Shown: piece by piece, positions 27,141 through 36,489 of the stretch
Layout of the letters: each line of letters starts with the position of its first letter
Position numbering within the stretch: the stretch's first letter is position 1
Source of the DNA: Chthoniobacteraceae bacterium
GTDB lineage: Bacteria > Verrucomicrobiota > Verrucomicrobiia > Chthoniobacterales > Chthoniobacteraceae
DNA length: 64,000 nt
NCBI GenBank assembly: GCA_947476045.1
Contig: CANJNZ010000001.1
Coordinates: forward strand, 1 to 64,000
Direction of reading: 5' to 3'
The notes under the pieces: generated by a model
What the model was told of the DNA's origin: nothing
What the model saw: only the letters and a program-made list of their open reading frames with translations
The model's database searches: none
Translations under genes and position numbers: made by a program

Positions 27141-28055
27141 ATGCGGAACAGCGGAGCAATGCCGGGAGCCATGAAGAAGAAAGACACTCCGATTTCTGTG
27201 CGGGCCGGGAAGATCGAGTTCGTGAAAATCAACGCCACGACGTGGGACTGGCGCGATGTGTATCACTGGATTCTTTCGCTGAGCTGGCCGCGCTTCGCCG
27301 CTCTCGTTCTTGGATTTTTCATAGCGCTGAATCTGGCTTTCGCCGTCGCCTACACTGCGCAAAGTGGCTGCATCGCTGAACTGCCGCCGGGGAATTTTCT
27401 TGAGGCCACTTTTTTCAGCGTAGAGACGCTGGCCACGGTGGGCTACGGCCACATGTATCCGGCCACGACATACGGCCACATCGTGACGACGATTGAGATC
27501 GTGATTGGTATGTTTTGGATGGCTGTGATCACGGGTTTGATCTTTGTGCGTTTCTCGCGCCCCACGGCTCGTATCGTGTTCAGTAATTCGGCGGTGATTA
27601 CGCAGTTCGATGGCAAGCCGACCTTGATGCTGCGCGTGGCAAACATGCGCCATCAGTCCATGGTGGAGGCGGAATTCCGGCTCATGCTGCTGCGCAACGA
27701 ACCTGTCCAAGAGGGCGATTTCGCCCGCCGCTTTTACACGCTGAAACTGACCTTTGACCGGCTGATCATGTTCCCCGTCGCACTCACAATGCGGCACGTG
27801 ATTGATGAGCAGAGCCCGCTCCATGGTATGACCGTGGCGGATTTGGAAAAAACAGACACGCGACTGATGGGCTCGGTGGTCTGCGTGGATGCGGTGATTC
27901 AGGCACCGGTCCAAAAACAACACGACTACGGCTGGCGCGACATCCACTTCGGCAAGCGCTTCGTGGAAATTTACACCGAAATGGAAGACGGCAGACTGGC
28001 CGTGGACTACGGTCGGCTGCACGAAGTGGAAACGGATGTTCCGAAAGCGGAATAG
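27141..28055 (+). CDS. Inward-rectifier (KirBac-type) potassium channel
   Basis: A 304-residue protein. Two transmembrane helices (about 52-72 and 112-135) flank the pore with selectivity filter TVGYGH (99-104), preceded by a slide-helix region (WRDVYHWILSLSWPRF). The C-terminal 165 residues form the cytoplasmic immunoglobulin-like Kir domain (IVFSNSAVITQFDGKPTLML, LRVANMR, FEITYEGR-like region replaced by DIHFGKRFVEIY). This is the bacterial homologue of eukaryotic Kir channels. Possible starts are 27141, 27159 and 27171; all give the same core. Downstream of GH16 by 40 bases. Confidence 0.9.
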   Translation: MRNSGAMPGAMKKKDTPISVRAGKIEFVKINATTWDWRDVYHWILSLSWPRFAALVLGFFIALNLAFAVAYTAQSGCIAELPPGNFLEATFFSVETLATVGYGHMYPATTYGHIVTTIEIVIGMFWMAVITGLIFVRFSRPTARIVFSNSAVITQFDGKPTLMLRVANMRHQSMVEAEFRLMLLRNEPVQEGDFARRFYTLKLTFDRLIMFPVALTMRHVIDEQSPLHGMTVADLEKTDTRLMGSVVCVDAVIQAPVQKQHDYGWRDIHFGKRFVEIYTEMEDGRLAVDYGRLHEVETDVPKAE

Positions 28056-28069
28056 CCGGACGAAGGCGA

Positions 28070-30019
28070 TCAGTCCTCCGCAGTCGCCAGCTTAGCGAGC
28101 ACGCTGAGGTCTTCGAGTGTCGTCGTGTCGCCTTTGATGATCTCGCCGGCGGCGACTTGCTTGAGCAGGCGGCGCATGATTTTTCCGCTGCGCGTTTTTG
28201 GCAGTGCGTCGGTGAAGCGGATTTCGTCGGGCGTGGCTACGGGGCCGATGACGGTGCGGACGTGTTTCTTCAAGTCGGCGGCGAGTTCTTTGTTCGCGAT
28301 TTTCCCGGTTTTAACAGTCACGAAACAGACTACGGCCTGTCCTTTCAGTTCGTCGGGCTTGCCGACGACGGCAGCTTCGGCGACGGACGGGTGCGAGACG
28401 AGCGCGCTCTCGACTTCGGCGGTGCCGAGGCGGTGACCGGCGACGTTCAAAACGTCGTCAATGCGACCGACGATCCAGATGTAGCCGTCCTTGTCGCGGC
28501 GAGCGCCGTCGCCTGCGAGATAGTAGCCTTTGAATTCGCTCCAATAGGTCTCTTTGTAGCGCGCTTTGTCGCCCCAGATGCCGCGGAGCATCGAGGGCCA
28601 CGGTTTGCGGATGACGAGTTTGCCGCCCTGATTTGCGCCGAGTTCCTTGCCGTTGTCGTCCACCACTGCGGCGTCCACGCCGAAAAATGGGAGCGTGGCG
28701 GTTCCGGGCTTTGTGGGAATCGCGCCGGGGATGGGAGTGATCATGTGTCCGCCGGTTTCCGTCTGCCACCACGTGTCCACGATGGGACAACGCGAGCCGC
28801 CGATGACGCGGTGATACCACATCCACGCCTCGGGATTGATGGGTTCGCCGACGGTGCCGAGCAATCGGAGCGAGCTGAGATCGTGCTTTTTCACCCACTG
28901 GTCGCCCCATTTCATAAATGCGCGAATCGCCGTCGGTGCGGTGTAGAAAACGGACACGCCGTATTCTTCGATGATGTTCCAAAAGCGATCGTTCTCGGGC
29001 CAGTTCGGTGCCCCTTCATACATGAGCGAAGTCGCGCCCATCGCGAGCGGGCCATAGACCATGTAGCTGTGCCCGGTGACCCAGCCGACATCGGCGGTGC
29101 ACCAATAAACGTCTTCGTCGCGCAGGTCGAAAACGTATTTGCACGTCATGTAGGCGTGCAGCAGGTAGCCGCCGGTCGTGTGCAAAATGCCCTTCGGCTT
29201 TCCGGTCGATCCGCTCGTGTAGAGGATGAAAAGCGGCGTCTCCGAATCAAGCGCGACGGCGGGGCAGTTCGCATCCACGTATTCGAGTTCGCGGTGCCAC
29301 CACACGTCGCGGCCTTCCTCGATGTGCACGTCCTGCCCGGTGCGTTTGAAAACGATCACGCGCTTCACCGATGTGTCCTTTGCCTTGAGCGCGTCGTCCA
29401 CGTTCTTCTTCAAAGCAACGACCGCGCCGCGACGATAACCACCGTCCGCAGTCACGATGATCGTCGCACCGCTATCCAGCGCGCGATCCTTGATGCTCTC
29501 CGCGCTGAAACCCCCGAAAATCACCGAGTGCATCGCGCCGATTCGCGCACAGGCGAGCATCGCCACCGCCGCTTCCGGCACCATCGGCATGTAGATGATG
29601 ACGCGCGTCCCTTTCTTCGCGCCGTTGCGTTTTAGCACGTTTGCAAAACGGCAAACTTCGCGATGGAGTTGCTGATAAGTGAGCACGCGTTTTTCACCCG
29701 GCTCGCCCTCCCAAATGATCGCCGCCTTCGTTTTGCGCGGCCCGTCGAGATGGCGATCCAGGCAGTTCTCAGACACGTTCAATTTCCCGCCGACAAACCA
29801 CTTTGCGTAGGGGCATTTCCAATCGAGCACCTTCGTCCATTTCTTCTGCCAGCAAAGTTCCGCCGCCTCGCGCGCGAAGAACTTCTCCGGCTTTTCCACG
29901 CTCTCCTTCCACATTTTCTGATACTGCGCCATCGAGCCGATGCGGGCCTTCTTGGAAAATTCTTTGGACGGTTTGAAGATGCGGTTTTCGACGAGGGTGG
30001 ATTCGATGTTCTTGCTCAT
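28070..30019 (-). CDS. acs: Acetyl-CoA synthetase
   Basis: A 649-residue enzyme converting acetate, ATP and CoA to acetyl-CoA via acetyl-AMP. Motif [11 protein letters not shown] (267-277) binds ATP; the region with [11 protein letters not shown] is the A5 motif typical of acetyl-CoA synthetases; [20 protein letters not shown] marks the hinge. The C-terminal [11 protein letters not shown] contains Lys613, the residue regulated by acetylation in this family. A GNAT acetyltransferase gene lies 70 bases upstream on the same strand, but it does not resemble the Pat enzymes known to modify Acs. Full length; converges with the Kir channel gene. Confidence 0.96.
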   Translation of the reverse strand: MSKNIESTLVENRIFKPSKEFSKKARIGSMAQYQKMWKESVEKPEKFFAREAAELCWQKKWTKVLDWKCPYAKWFVGGKLNVSENCLDRHLDGPRKTKAAIIWEGEPGEKRVLTYQQLHREVCRFANVLKRNGAKKGTRVIIYMPMVPEAAVAMLACARIGAMHSVIFGGFSAESIKDRALDSGATIIVTADGGYRRGAVVALKKNVDDALKAKDTSVKRVIVFKRTGQDVHIEEGRDVWWHRELEYVDANCPAVALDSETPLFILYTSGSTGKPKGILHTTGGYLLHAYMTCKYVFDLRDEDVYWCTADVGWVTGHSYMVYGPLAMGATSLMYEGAPNWPENDRFWNIIEEYGVSVFYTAPTAIRAFMKWGDQWVKKHDLSSLRLLGTVGEPINPEAWMWYHRVIGGSRCPIVDTWWQTETGGHMITPIPGAIPTKPGTATLPFFGVDAAVVDDNGKELGANQGGKLVIRKPWPSMLRGIWGDKARYKETYWSEFKGYYLAGDGARRDKDGYIWIVGRIDDVLNVAGHRLGTAEVESALVSHPSVAEAAVVGKPDELKGQAVVCFVTVKTGKIANKELAADLKKHVRTVIGPVATPDEIRFTDALPKTRSGKIMRRLLKQVAAGEIIKGDTTTLEDLSVLAKLATAED

Positions 30020-30088
30020 GACGTTGGAAAAAGTGGGGCGTGTCTAGCGGCGGCGCGCCCGCACGACAAGCACTGCATGATGGTTCGC

Positions 30089-30625
30089 CTACACCGCCTT
30101 CGCCATGAAGTAGTCGTCCATCACGAAGCCGTGACCGATGTCGGCGACGGCTTCGCTGGCGATGTGGAAGCCGGCTTTCACATATGCGGCGATGGCGCGG
30201 GCGTTGCGTTTGTTGACTTGCAGCCAGACTTCGTGTGCGCCGAGTGCGCGGGCGCGCTCGCAGACGTGGGCGAGTAGTGTGCGGCTGTGTCCGCGATGCT
30301 GGTGCTCGGGGAGGAGGTAGAGTTTGTTGAGTTTCAGACGGCTGTCTTCTTCCAGCTTGTAGGATAGAAAACCGACGGGCTCGCTGTTTTCCTCGACCAA
30401 TTCCCATGGCACGCACGTGGCGAATTCGCTGGCGAGCTGTTCGGCGGAATACATCCAGCCGAGCATGAATTCGATTTGCTCGCCGCTGATGATGCCGGGA
30501 TAGCTTTCGCGCCAGATACGCTGCGCGAGGGTGCGAATCAGCGGGATATCGGCAGCCGTGGCGGGGCGGAGATTCAAATTGGGAGCTACGCTTGTTTGCG
30601 CCCGCCCATGAGCTTTTTGATCCAC
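30089..30625 (-). CDS. GNAT family N-acetyltransferase
   Basis: A protein of up to 178 residues with one GNAT domain: LRPATAADIPLIRTLAQRIW at the start, central strands (PVGFLSYKLEE), the acetyl-CoA-binding loop PEHQHRGHSRTLLAHV, and the closing NARAIAAYVKAGFH. The substrate is unknown. The frame begins at a GTG (30625) that overlaps the end of the DUF2167 gene by 40 bases, so a later start is possible though no ATG is near. Confidence 0.82.
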   Translation of the reverse strand: MDQKAHGRAQTSVAPNLNLRPATAADIPLIRTLAQRIWRESYPGIISGEQIEFMLGWMYSAEQLASEFATCVPWELVEENSEPVGFLSYKLEEDSRLKLNKLYLLPEHQHRGHSRTLLAHVCERARALGAHEVWLQVNKRNARAIAAYVKAGFHIASEAVADIGHGFVMDDYFMAKAV

Positions 30626-31479
30626 GCGCCGATGGCGATGACGCCGATGATGACGAATTTCTTGGCCGCGATAAGAGCGGTCAAAAGCACTTTGAAGAAT
30701 CCGCTCTTGAGCAGCACGCCGCCCGCGATGAGTCCGGCGATGCCATAGGTGGCCACTTTGTCGCCCTCTTTGTAGTCCGAGTAGCGGTTGCCCTCGGTGA
30801 AATCCACCATACTAAGGATGCTTGGGGCTTTCTCTTTGATGTCATTGAGTTGCGGCACGGAGGACATGACGCTGACTTCAAGGATGCCTTCGCGACCGAG
30901 AACGCGGATGTCGTAGTTGAGCTGCTGCACGGGGGCGTCCACATCGAACGCTTTTGCCCAATAGAGCTTGTGCGTCGCGCGGTCGTAGTGCGGCTGCTCG
31001 GCCCAGCCGGTGAGTTCCAGTTTTCCGTAGCCGGCTTTCACGCGCTCATCGCTCCCGGCTTTGTGGGCCTGAATCAGCTCCTTGAGCATCTTGTCGAAAT
31101 CAGTGGAGGCAAACTCCTCGTCCTTGACGTAGCCATCGTCCTTCCACTGGAGGACTGCGACCCATGCGTCGCTGTCCAAAAAGTTCACACCTTTGGGCAC
31201 GATCATCCCCATCGTGCTGCCGACGTCGGGGGGATTGCTCCAAATATCCACGAGCACCTTGCGGGCGTTCGCCGGGTCGAGGTAGCGGAAGTCTTCGGTG
31301 AGTTTGATTTTTGCCTTCCCGCCGATGAGCGGAATCTCGCCGCTCTTGTATTCGATTTCGGCGATGGTCTTCATCACGCGCTGCATCTCGGCGATCTGTT
31401 TGGCGTCCGGTTGCGCGTCCTGTTTTTGTGCATGGAGCGTCGAGACGATGGAGAGGAGGACGAGCAGTAGTTTTTTCAT
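30586..31479 (-). CDS. DUF2167 family membrane protein
   Basis: A 297-residue protein from ATG 31479. Signal peptide 1-18 (LLLVLLSIVSTLHAQ). The mature domain has the DUF2167 pattern: GEIPLIGGKAKIKL, FRYLDPANARKVLVDIW, and LTGWAEQPHYDRATHKLYWA, an exported domain of unknown function. Two hydrophobic helices close the protein (YGIAGLIAGGVLLKS and FVIIGVIAIGAWI). Its end overlaps the GNAT gene. Confidence 0.85.
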   Translation of the reverse strand: MKKLLLVLLSIVSTLHAQKQDAQPDAKQIAEMQRVMKTIAEIEYKSGEIPLIGGKAKIKLTEDFRYLDPANARKVLVDIWSNPPDVGSTMGMIVPKGVNFLDSDAWVAVLQWKDDGYVKDEEFASTDFDKMLKELIQAHKAGSDERVKAGYGKLELTGWAEQPHYDRATHKLYWAKAFDVDAPVQQLNYDIRVLGREGILEVSVMSSVPQLNDIKEKAPSILSMVDFTEGNRYSDYKEGDKVATYGIAGLIAGGVLLKSGFFKVLLTALIAAKKFVIIGVIAIGAWIKKLMGGRKQA

Positions 31480-31542
31480 CTGTGGTAAATGAGTGGGCTG
31501 CACGCTATGCCGCAAAAGCCACAAGGGGGAAGCCCATTTTGC

Positions 31543-32268
31543 TCAACTATAATGCGCGTGGCCTTGGTAGAGCAGGTTCACGAAAAACGTGAGAATCGGG
31601 TGAAAGAATGAGCCGAACGAACGGAACGCAACCATCATGCCGATGAACTGAATGGCAGGCGTCCACATCATTTGCTGGTAGGCTTCGGCTTTGTCACCAC
31701 GGAGGAAGAGCAGCGGGATGCACGAACCATCGAGCGGAGGCAGGGGCAGCAGGTTGAAGCAGAAAAGGAGCACATTCAGCGAAAAGGTGACGCCAAGCAG
31801 CGTGGCGGCGAGTTCCAGCATTTTTTCGGGACGCGCAGGAGCGACGAAATCGGCGAATTGGAACGATGAGGAGGCGACAAACCAGCCTGCAGAAATTCCC
31901 ACGCGGATGAAAACTGCGGCAAGCACCGCGATGATGAGATTCGCCGCCGGACCGGCCATCGCCATGAGGCCAGCGTGACGTGGATTGCGGGCCGCCCACT
32001 GCGGATCGTAGGGTGCGCTGGCCCAGCCGATCATCCATGTCGCCCCTTGGGCAGCGTAGTAGAAAAAGCTGATGATGGGGGCGAGAATCATCCCTACAGG
32101 CTCGCGCTTCATATGCGGGATCGGGTCGAGGGAAACCTGTCCGCCTTCGTATGCCGTATCGTCCCCAAGCTTGTGCGCAGCCCACGCATGAGCCGCCTCA
32201 TGGCAGACGGTCGAGTAGGTATAGACAAAATACCAAAGCAGCCCGAGGGCAAAATCAATTTGCGGCAT
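31543..32268 (-). CDS. Site-2 protease family (M50) membrane metalloprotease
   Basis: A 241-residue polytopic protein. The zinc motif HEAAH is at residues 23-27 in the first helix, and the third ligand region NLLPLPPLDG (172-181, Asp180) is in a later helix, the arrangement of rhomboid-unrelated S2P proteases. About five membrane segments; no PDZ or CBS domain, so this is the minimal group like SpoIVFB-type or FbpB-like proteins. Substrates are unknown. ATG 32268 preferred to a start 36 bases upstream because it places the first helix near the N-terminus. Confidence 0.88.
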   Translation of the reverse strand: MPQIDFALGLLWYFVYTYSTVCHEAAHAWAAHKLGDDTAYEGGQVSLDPIPHMKREPVGMILAPIISFFYYAAQGATWMIGWASAPYDPQWAARNPRHAGLMAMAGPAANLIIAVLAAVFIRVGISAGWFVASSSFQFADFVAPARPEKMLELAATLLGVTFSLNVLLFCFNLLPLPPLDGSCIPLLFLRGDKAEAYQQMMWTPAIQFIGMMVAFRSFGSFFHPILTFFVNLLYQGHAHYS

Positions 32269-32524
32269 GGCGAGGGTGCTAGCGGCTTTCTCTGAATTGC
32301 ACAATGGCGACGGTAAATTTCCTGTCTTCTTTCAGCATCGAGACTTACCGCCAGAAATCGCGTTCTTTTTCCAAAAAGCCCCCCTCACACAGAACCCGTT
32401 TTTTACAATTCCTTCACGCAAAAGTGCTGGTTGATCTGTATCTCGCGTGTATTCTGCTTGAAATAGATGAAATTCCTACCAACTTTCACTTGCACGCTCT
32501 CCAAACTCACATAAATCCAAAGAT

Positions 32525-33562
32525 ATGAAGATGAAAACCCTCAGCTTAATCGCCCTTACAGCAACACTCGCGGCTTCCCTGATGGGAATAGCCCAGGCGC
32601 AGACAACAGCGACCACAACACCTGTCGGCTATATCACCGTCACCATTCCTGCTGCTACGCCGCCGACAATCCCTGAGGTAAATGTCGCCTTCGCCGTGCA
32701 ACTCTACAATTTGTCGGATTTCCAAGGCGCCGTGGCGACGTTCACCGCTCCAAACCAATTTACACTGACTGGTGCCAGCTTCACCGCAGGTGCTTTTGCA
32801 ACTGCATCCGCACCACGTGGCGTCCGTATCATGACAGGCACACAGCAAGGTTTGCTGCTCCTCGTCACAGGAAACACCACGAACCAACTGACCGTTGCTC
32901 TTCCAAGCGGTGTAGCAGACATCAACACCCTTCTAACAGTCGGAAACACAGTTCAGGTTCTGCCGATCAACACATTTGGCAGCCTTTTCGGGACAACTAC
33001 ACCGCTATTGATGCCTGGCGAAACCACTGACGATGGCGATGTGGTGTTTCTTTTGTCAAAAGACGTTTCGGGCAACGACAAATGGCTCACCTTCTGGCAC
33101 AATGGGACTAACTGGCGCCGCCTCGGAACAGGCGCAAGTCAGAACAACACCATTCTATATCCCGACGAAGGAGTATTCATCGTGCACCGCGGTGCCAGCC
33201 CAGTGACTCTTACAATGATGGGAACTGTTCCCAGCACAAACGAGCAGACTGATTTATTTGGCAACGGATCGACGTTTTTGGCGAATCGTTTCCCTGTGGA
33301 TATTCAATTCCTAAACTCTGGCATCGATACAACCGCAAATTGGGTTAAAAATGAAGACGTGAACTTAGCGGATAAAGTCTATCTCTGGAACACCACAACC
33401 CGAATTTGGCAAACCTATTGGCACAACGGAACAAATTGGCGTCGCACTGGCTCAGGAGCAAATAAGAACACCGACCTAATTAAAGCTGGAAGCGCGGTGG
33501 TTATTTCCCGCCAATCTTCTACAGGTGCGGTTCTGACCCAGACCCTGCCATACACCCCCTAA
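32525..33562 (+). CDS. Exported TIGR02597 family protein
   Basis: A 345-residue protein with a clear signal peptide ending AQA (residue 26). It has the features of the TIGR02597 group seen in Verrucomicrobia: TPVGYITVTIPA near the start, a central beta-rich part, and two repeats containing WHNGTNWRR, at about residues 190-200 and 300-310 (WLTFWHNGTNWRR and WQTYWHNGTNWRR). Function unknown; likely surface or secreted. It stands alone downstream of a 220-base spacer and precedes PEP-CTERM genes that could be unrelated. Confidence 0.8.
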   Translation: MKMKTLSLIALTATLAASLMGIAQAQTTATTTPVGYITVTIPAATPPTIPEVNVAFAVQLYNLSDFQGAVATFTAPNQFTLTGASFTAGAFATASAPRGVRIMTGTQQGLLLLVTGNTTNQLTVALPSGVADINTLLTVGNTVQVLPINTFGSLFGTTTPLLMPGETTDDGDVVFLLSKDVSGNDKWLTFWHNGTNWRRLGTGASQNNTILYPDEGVFIVHRGASPVTLTMMGTVPSTNEQTDLFGNGSTFLANRFPVDIQFLNSGIDTTANWVKNEDVNLADKVYLWNTTTRIWQTYWHNGTNWRRTGSGANKNTDLIKAGSAVVISRQSSTGAVLTQTLPYTP

Positions 33563-33679
33563 TCGAGGCGCTAAAAAGCGCGGGATGTTCCCGATAGAGG
33601 TTGCGCAAAAGCAGAACACCCGTATTGGTATATCGTTGGTATAACCTGCCGCACGCACAGCCTAAAGTGCTAAAAATTA

Positions 33680-35587
33680 ATGAAAAAAACCGCCGCCAAA
33701 CTCAGTCGCAGAGCCATAAGAATATGCGCTTTGCCATTCGCTGTGTTGGTCGCGGTCAGTGCATCAGCCGCAGCAAACTCTTGGACTCAGGCTACCGATG
33801 AAATTTGGAATACAGACATCAATTGCACGCCTTTACCATCCGTGGAGGAAGCAGCAGCCTACACCGTGATTGCGTCAGCAAAACCGAATTCTAAAAGCAA
33901 CGAATTTACGGTCTCCTCACTGGAAATACCTGCGCATTCAGGGCTGATCACCATCAGCGGGATGAACTCCCTTACACTCAGTGACGCCGGGATGAATCGT
34001 GGATCTGAAACGCAGGATTTTGCCGTCAAAGCCATTCTGGCTTGCATTAAAAACCATATAAATCCAGCGACAGCCAGTCGCCCATTGAATGCGTTGGCAA
34101 GTGAAGTGAACCTCAACAGGATCGCGGTAAATGATTTACTCCCACAAGTAGCCATCGTCGCTTTCGACACTGAAGCAAAAAACACTGGAACCGCACTTAG
34201 CGGGCGACTCAGCGGTGCCACCAATAATGGTCAGACTTTGGCTCCCATTTTGAGCGGGGGTATTCGCCCTTTACGTAGCGAAGGGCTTTCTTTCGGAGGG
34301 GGGAGTTCAGTTGGAAGTCATGCAAACCGCAGTGGCTCGAACGCTGGCAATTCCTCACGCAGGGCTGCAAGCAATTCGGATGTCGCATCCTTCCTCCCCG
34401 ATAACGAAGAAAAATTCGTAGATAACAACCTCGCGCATCTAGGTCAAAATCATAGCGCTGAGGGTGGCTCAATCAGTCGTCTAGATGGTTCTGTCTCACC
34501 GGGCACTGAACCAATCAATGCTGTTCCGAGCGAAATCTCTAACGGCGAAATGACCAACGCGGGCAATCCAGGAGGAATCGCCTCACTCATTGCGCAAATC
34601 GACCTTTTCAAAGTCGCGCAAATCAAAGCTGGGATAAATTCAGAACTCACGAACCTCGGGCTTCCAAGGCAAAATAGCAGCAATAGCAGCAGCCTAATCA
34701 CGCCAACGGGGAGCAGCCTCAGTGTTTACAATCAGGGGCTAATTACAACGCAAATAACTCCAAGTGATTCAGTTAACATATTTGCATCGACAACAATAGC
34801 CCATCTCTCCCCCAGCTCAACACCAGCCTTCAGCAACATACCAACATCTGGTGGCAATTTCAGCAATGCGACAAGCAGTAACGGCGGCGATACCGTAACG
34901 AGTATTACAATCGCGGCCAACGGGACAACCATTGAAACCAAGGTCAGTTCTGCACGAACCCTCGCAGCAAAGCGTGCCCCCTCCCTCGCAGCTGCGCCTC
35001 CTGTAGAAACAGATGTTTCTTTTGACAGTGGCAGCCTCTTTTTAAGAGATAATCTTGGTGTTCCACTCCCTGCGGGCGGCTCCGGAGATGGAGATGGTTT
35101 TGCTGTCCAATTGGGATATTATGACGGAGCCAGCGTCGCAAATAATTTTGCCGGAAACTGGATAGCTCTGACTGGGCAAAACTCCCTCAATACCGCTTTC
35201 GCAACATCTTCCATTGGCGATGGGGAAGGCTCGGACGGCCAGCTTTTCGTCCTGTATGGATTTAATAGCGCATTATCGAATACCTTCAACAATCTCCCTC
35301 CAAATGAAACCATTCCACTCTCTCTGCGCTTCTATAATGCGGTGCTGATTTCAAATGCCACACTTTTCAACGCCGTATCCAAGGACACATGGCTGTGGAA
35401 AACACCGGGGGCGACCTCTCCTTTCCCACCAACAGTTAATATGTCTCTTGCTGGCTCTGGGCATGAGTGGCAGGGAGGGCCGGCGTCTGCCTTCAACACT
35501 ACTTTAGCTGTTCCTGAGCCCACTACTTCGGCATTCCTGCTGTTTGGCGCAGCAAGCCTCCTTGCTTATCGCCGCCGCAGGGCATGA
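33680..35587 (+). CDS. Large PEP-CTERM sorted exported protein
   Basis: A 635-residue protein. Signal peptide about 1-32 (FAVLVAVSASAAA). The middle 350 residues are rich in Ser, Asn and Gly with low-complexity stretches and no recognisable domain. The last 210 residues form a beta-rich domain beginning VSFDSGSLFLRDN. It ends with the sorting signal VPEPTTSAFLLFGAASLL followed by YRRRRA, the PEP-CTERM tripartite tail processed by exosortase. No exosortase gene is in the window. The C-terminal domain is nearly the same as the whole next gene. Confidence 0.85.
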   Translation: MKKTAAKLSRRAIRICALPFAVLVAVSASAAANSWTQATDEIWNTDINCTPLPSVEEAAAYTVIASAKPNSKSNEFTVSSLEIPAHSGLITISGMNSLTLSDAGMNRGSETQDFAVKAILACIKNHINPATASRPLNALASEVNLNRIAVNDLLPQVAIVAFDTEAKNTGTALSGRLSGATNNGQTLAPILSGGIRPLRSEGLSFGGGSSVGSHANRSGSNAGNSSRRAASNSDVASFLPDNEEKFVDNNLAHLGQNHSAEGGSISRLDGSVSPGTEPINAVPSEISNGEMTNAGNPGGIASLIAQIDLFKVAQIKAGINSELTNLGLPRQNSSNSSSLITPTGSSLSVYNQGLITTQITPSDSVNIFASTTIAHLSPSSTPAFSNIPTSGGNFSNATSSNGGDTVTSITIAANGTTIETKVSSARTLAAKRAPSLAAAPPVETDVSFDSGSLFLRDNLGVPLPAGGSGDGDGFAVQLGYYDGASVANNFAGNWIALTGQNSLNTAFATSSIGDGEGSDGQLFVLYGFNSALSNTFNNLPPNETIPLSLRFYNAVLISNATLFNAVSKDTWLWKTPGATSPFPPTVNMSLAGSGHEWQGGPASAFNTTLAVPEPTTSAFLLFGAASLLAYRRRRA

Positions 35588-35691
35588 AAAACGCACTTGC
35601 ATTACTGCGCATAAATTGCATTTTAAAAAATAGACACGTAAAAAACCATAAAGTAACAAAGTCCAAATACCCCAACCCAATCCCCGAAAAT

Positions 35692-36402
35692 ATGACCTTT
35701 TTCAAAGATAAATTTCGTATCTGTTCCGCTCTACGTAAAATCAGAACTTCCACACTGATTACCCTCCTGATGGCGACAACCGTTCCAAATTCATTTGGTG
35801 CTAACCAAACAAGTGTTTCTTTTGACATTGGCGGCAGCCTGTTTTTAAGAAACGAACTTGGTGTTCCTCTTTTTTCTGGCACTGCCGCAGATGGAGACGG
35901 TTTCGCTATCCAGCTGGGATATTATGACGTGGCCACAACAGCTAATAACTTTGCCGGAAACTGGATCCCACTTACAGGACAAAACTCCCTGAATACCGCT
36001 TTCGCTACATCTTCAATCGGGGATGGCGAACTCGGTGATGGCCAGCTTTCGACACAATATGTATTTGATAGCTCGGTATCGAATACCTTCCAAAGCCTCC
36101 CAGCCAGCGACAACACCATTCCTCTTTCACTGCGTTTCTACAATGCGGTGCTGATTTCAAATGCCACACTCTTCAACACCGTATCCAAAGACACATGGTT
36201 GTGGAGAACTCCGGCTCCCTCCGCAACTGTTCCGCCACAAATTAATATGTTTGTGACCACATCAAATCAGGGAACCCTTGAATGGCAGGGTGGAGCCCCA
36301 TCTGCCTATAAAACTACCGTAGCGATTGTTCCTGAGCCCGCCACGGCTGCTTTGCTCGTGTTTGGGCTGGCGGGACTCCTTGGACGTCGTCGCCGAGCTT
36401 AA
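35692..36402 (+). CDS. PEP-CTERM protein, paralogue of the preceding gene's C-terminus
   Basis: A 236-residue exported protein from ATG 35692, which gives a signal peptide (STLITLLMATTVPNSFGA). An in-frame ATG at 35584 overlaps the upstream stop codon, but that lead is Lys/Asn-rich and not signal-like. The mature part (VSFDIGGSLFLRNELGVPL, NSLNTAFATSSIGDGE, SLRFYNAVLISNATLFN) matches the last 210 residues of the gene before it at both protein and DNA level. It ends in VPEPATAALLVFGLAGLL and GRRRRA. A strong terminator follows. Confidence 0.85.
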   Translation: MTFFKDKFRICSALRKIRTSTLITLLMATTVPNSFGANQTSVSFDIGGSLFLRNELGVPLFSGTAADGDGFAIQLGYYDVATTANNFAGNWIPLTGQNSLNTAFATSSIGDGELGDGQLSTQYVFDSSVSNTFQSLPASDNTIPLSLRFYNAVLISNATLFNTVSKDTWLWRTPAPSATVPPQINMFVTTSNQGTLEWQGGAPSAYKTTVAIVPEPATAALLVFGLAGLLGRRRRA

Positions 36403-36432
36403 ACCGAACGAAACTCACACAATTTTGTCTCA

Positions 36433-36468
36433 CGAAGGCAAGCCTGCGGGCTTGCCTTCGTTTTTTTT
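36433..36468 (+). terminator. Rho-independent terminator after the PEP-CTERM pair
   Basis: A perfect 12-base stem, cgaaggcaagcc and ggcttgccttcg, around a 4-base loop is followed by eight T. It ends the PEP-CTERM transcript and lies 21 bases before gspF, so gspF must have its own start of transcription or rely on readthrough. Confidence 0.9.
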
Positions 36469-36489
36469 GGACATAGCAATCCACACCTC

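Noticed and set aside
28157-29635. A 492-residue plus-strand frame inside acs
   Set aside because: Antisense to an intact acetyl-CoA synthetase with all motifs.
33563-33600. Possible terminator after the TIGR02597 gene (gcgct aaaa agcgc)
   Set aside because: The stem is only five bases and no T run follows.
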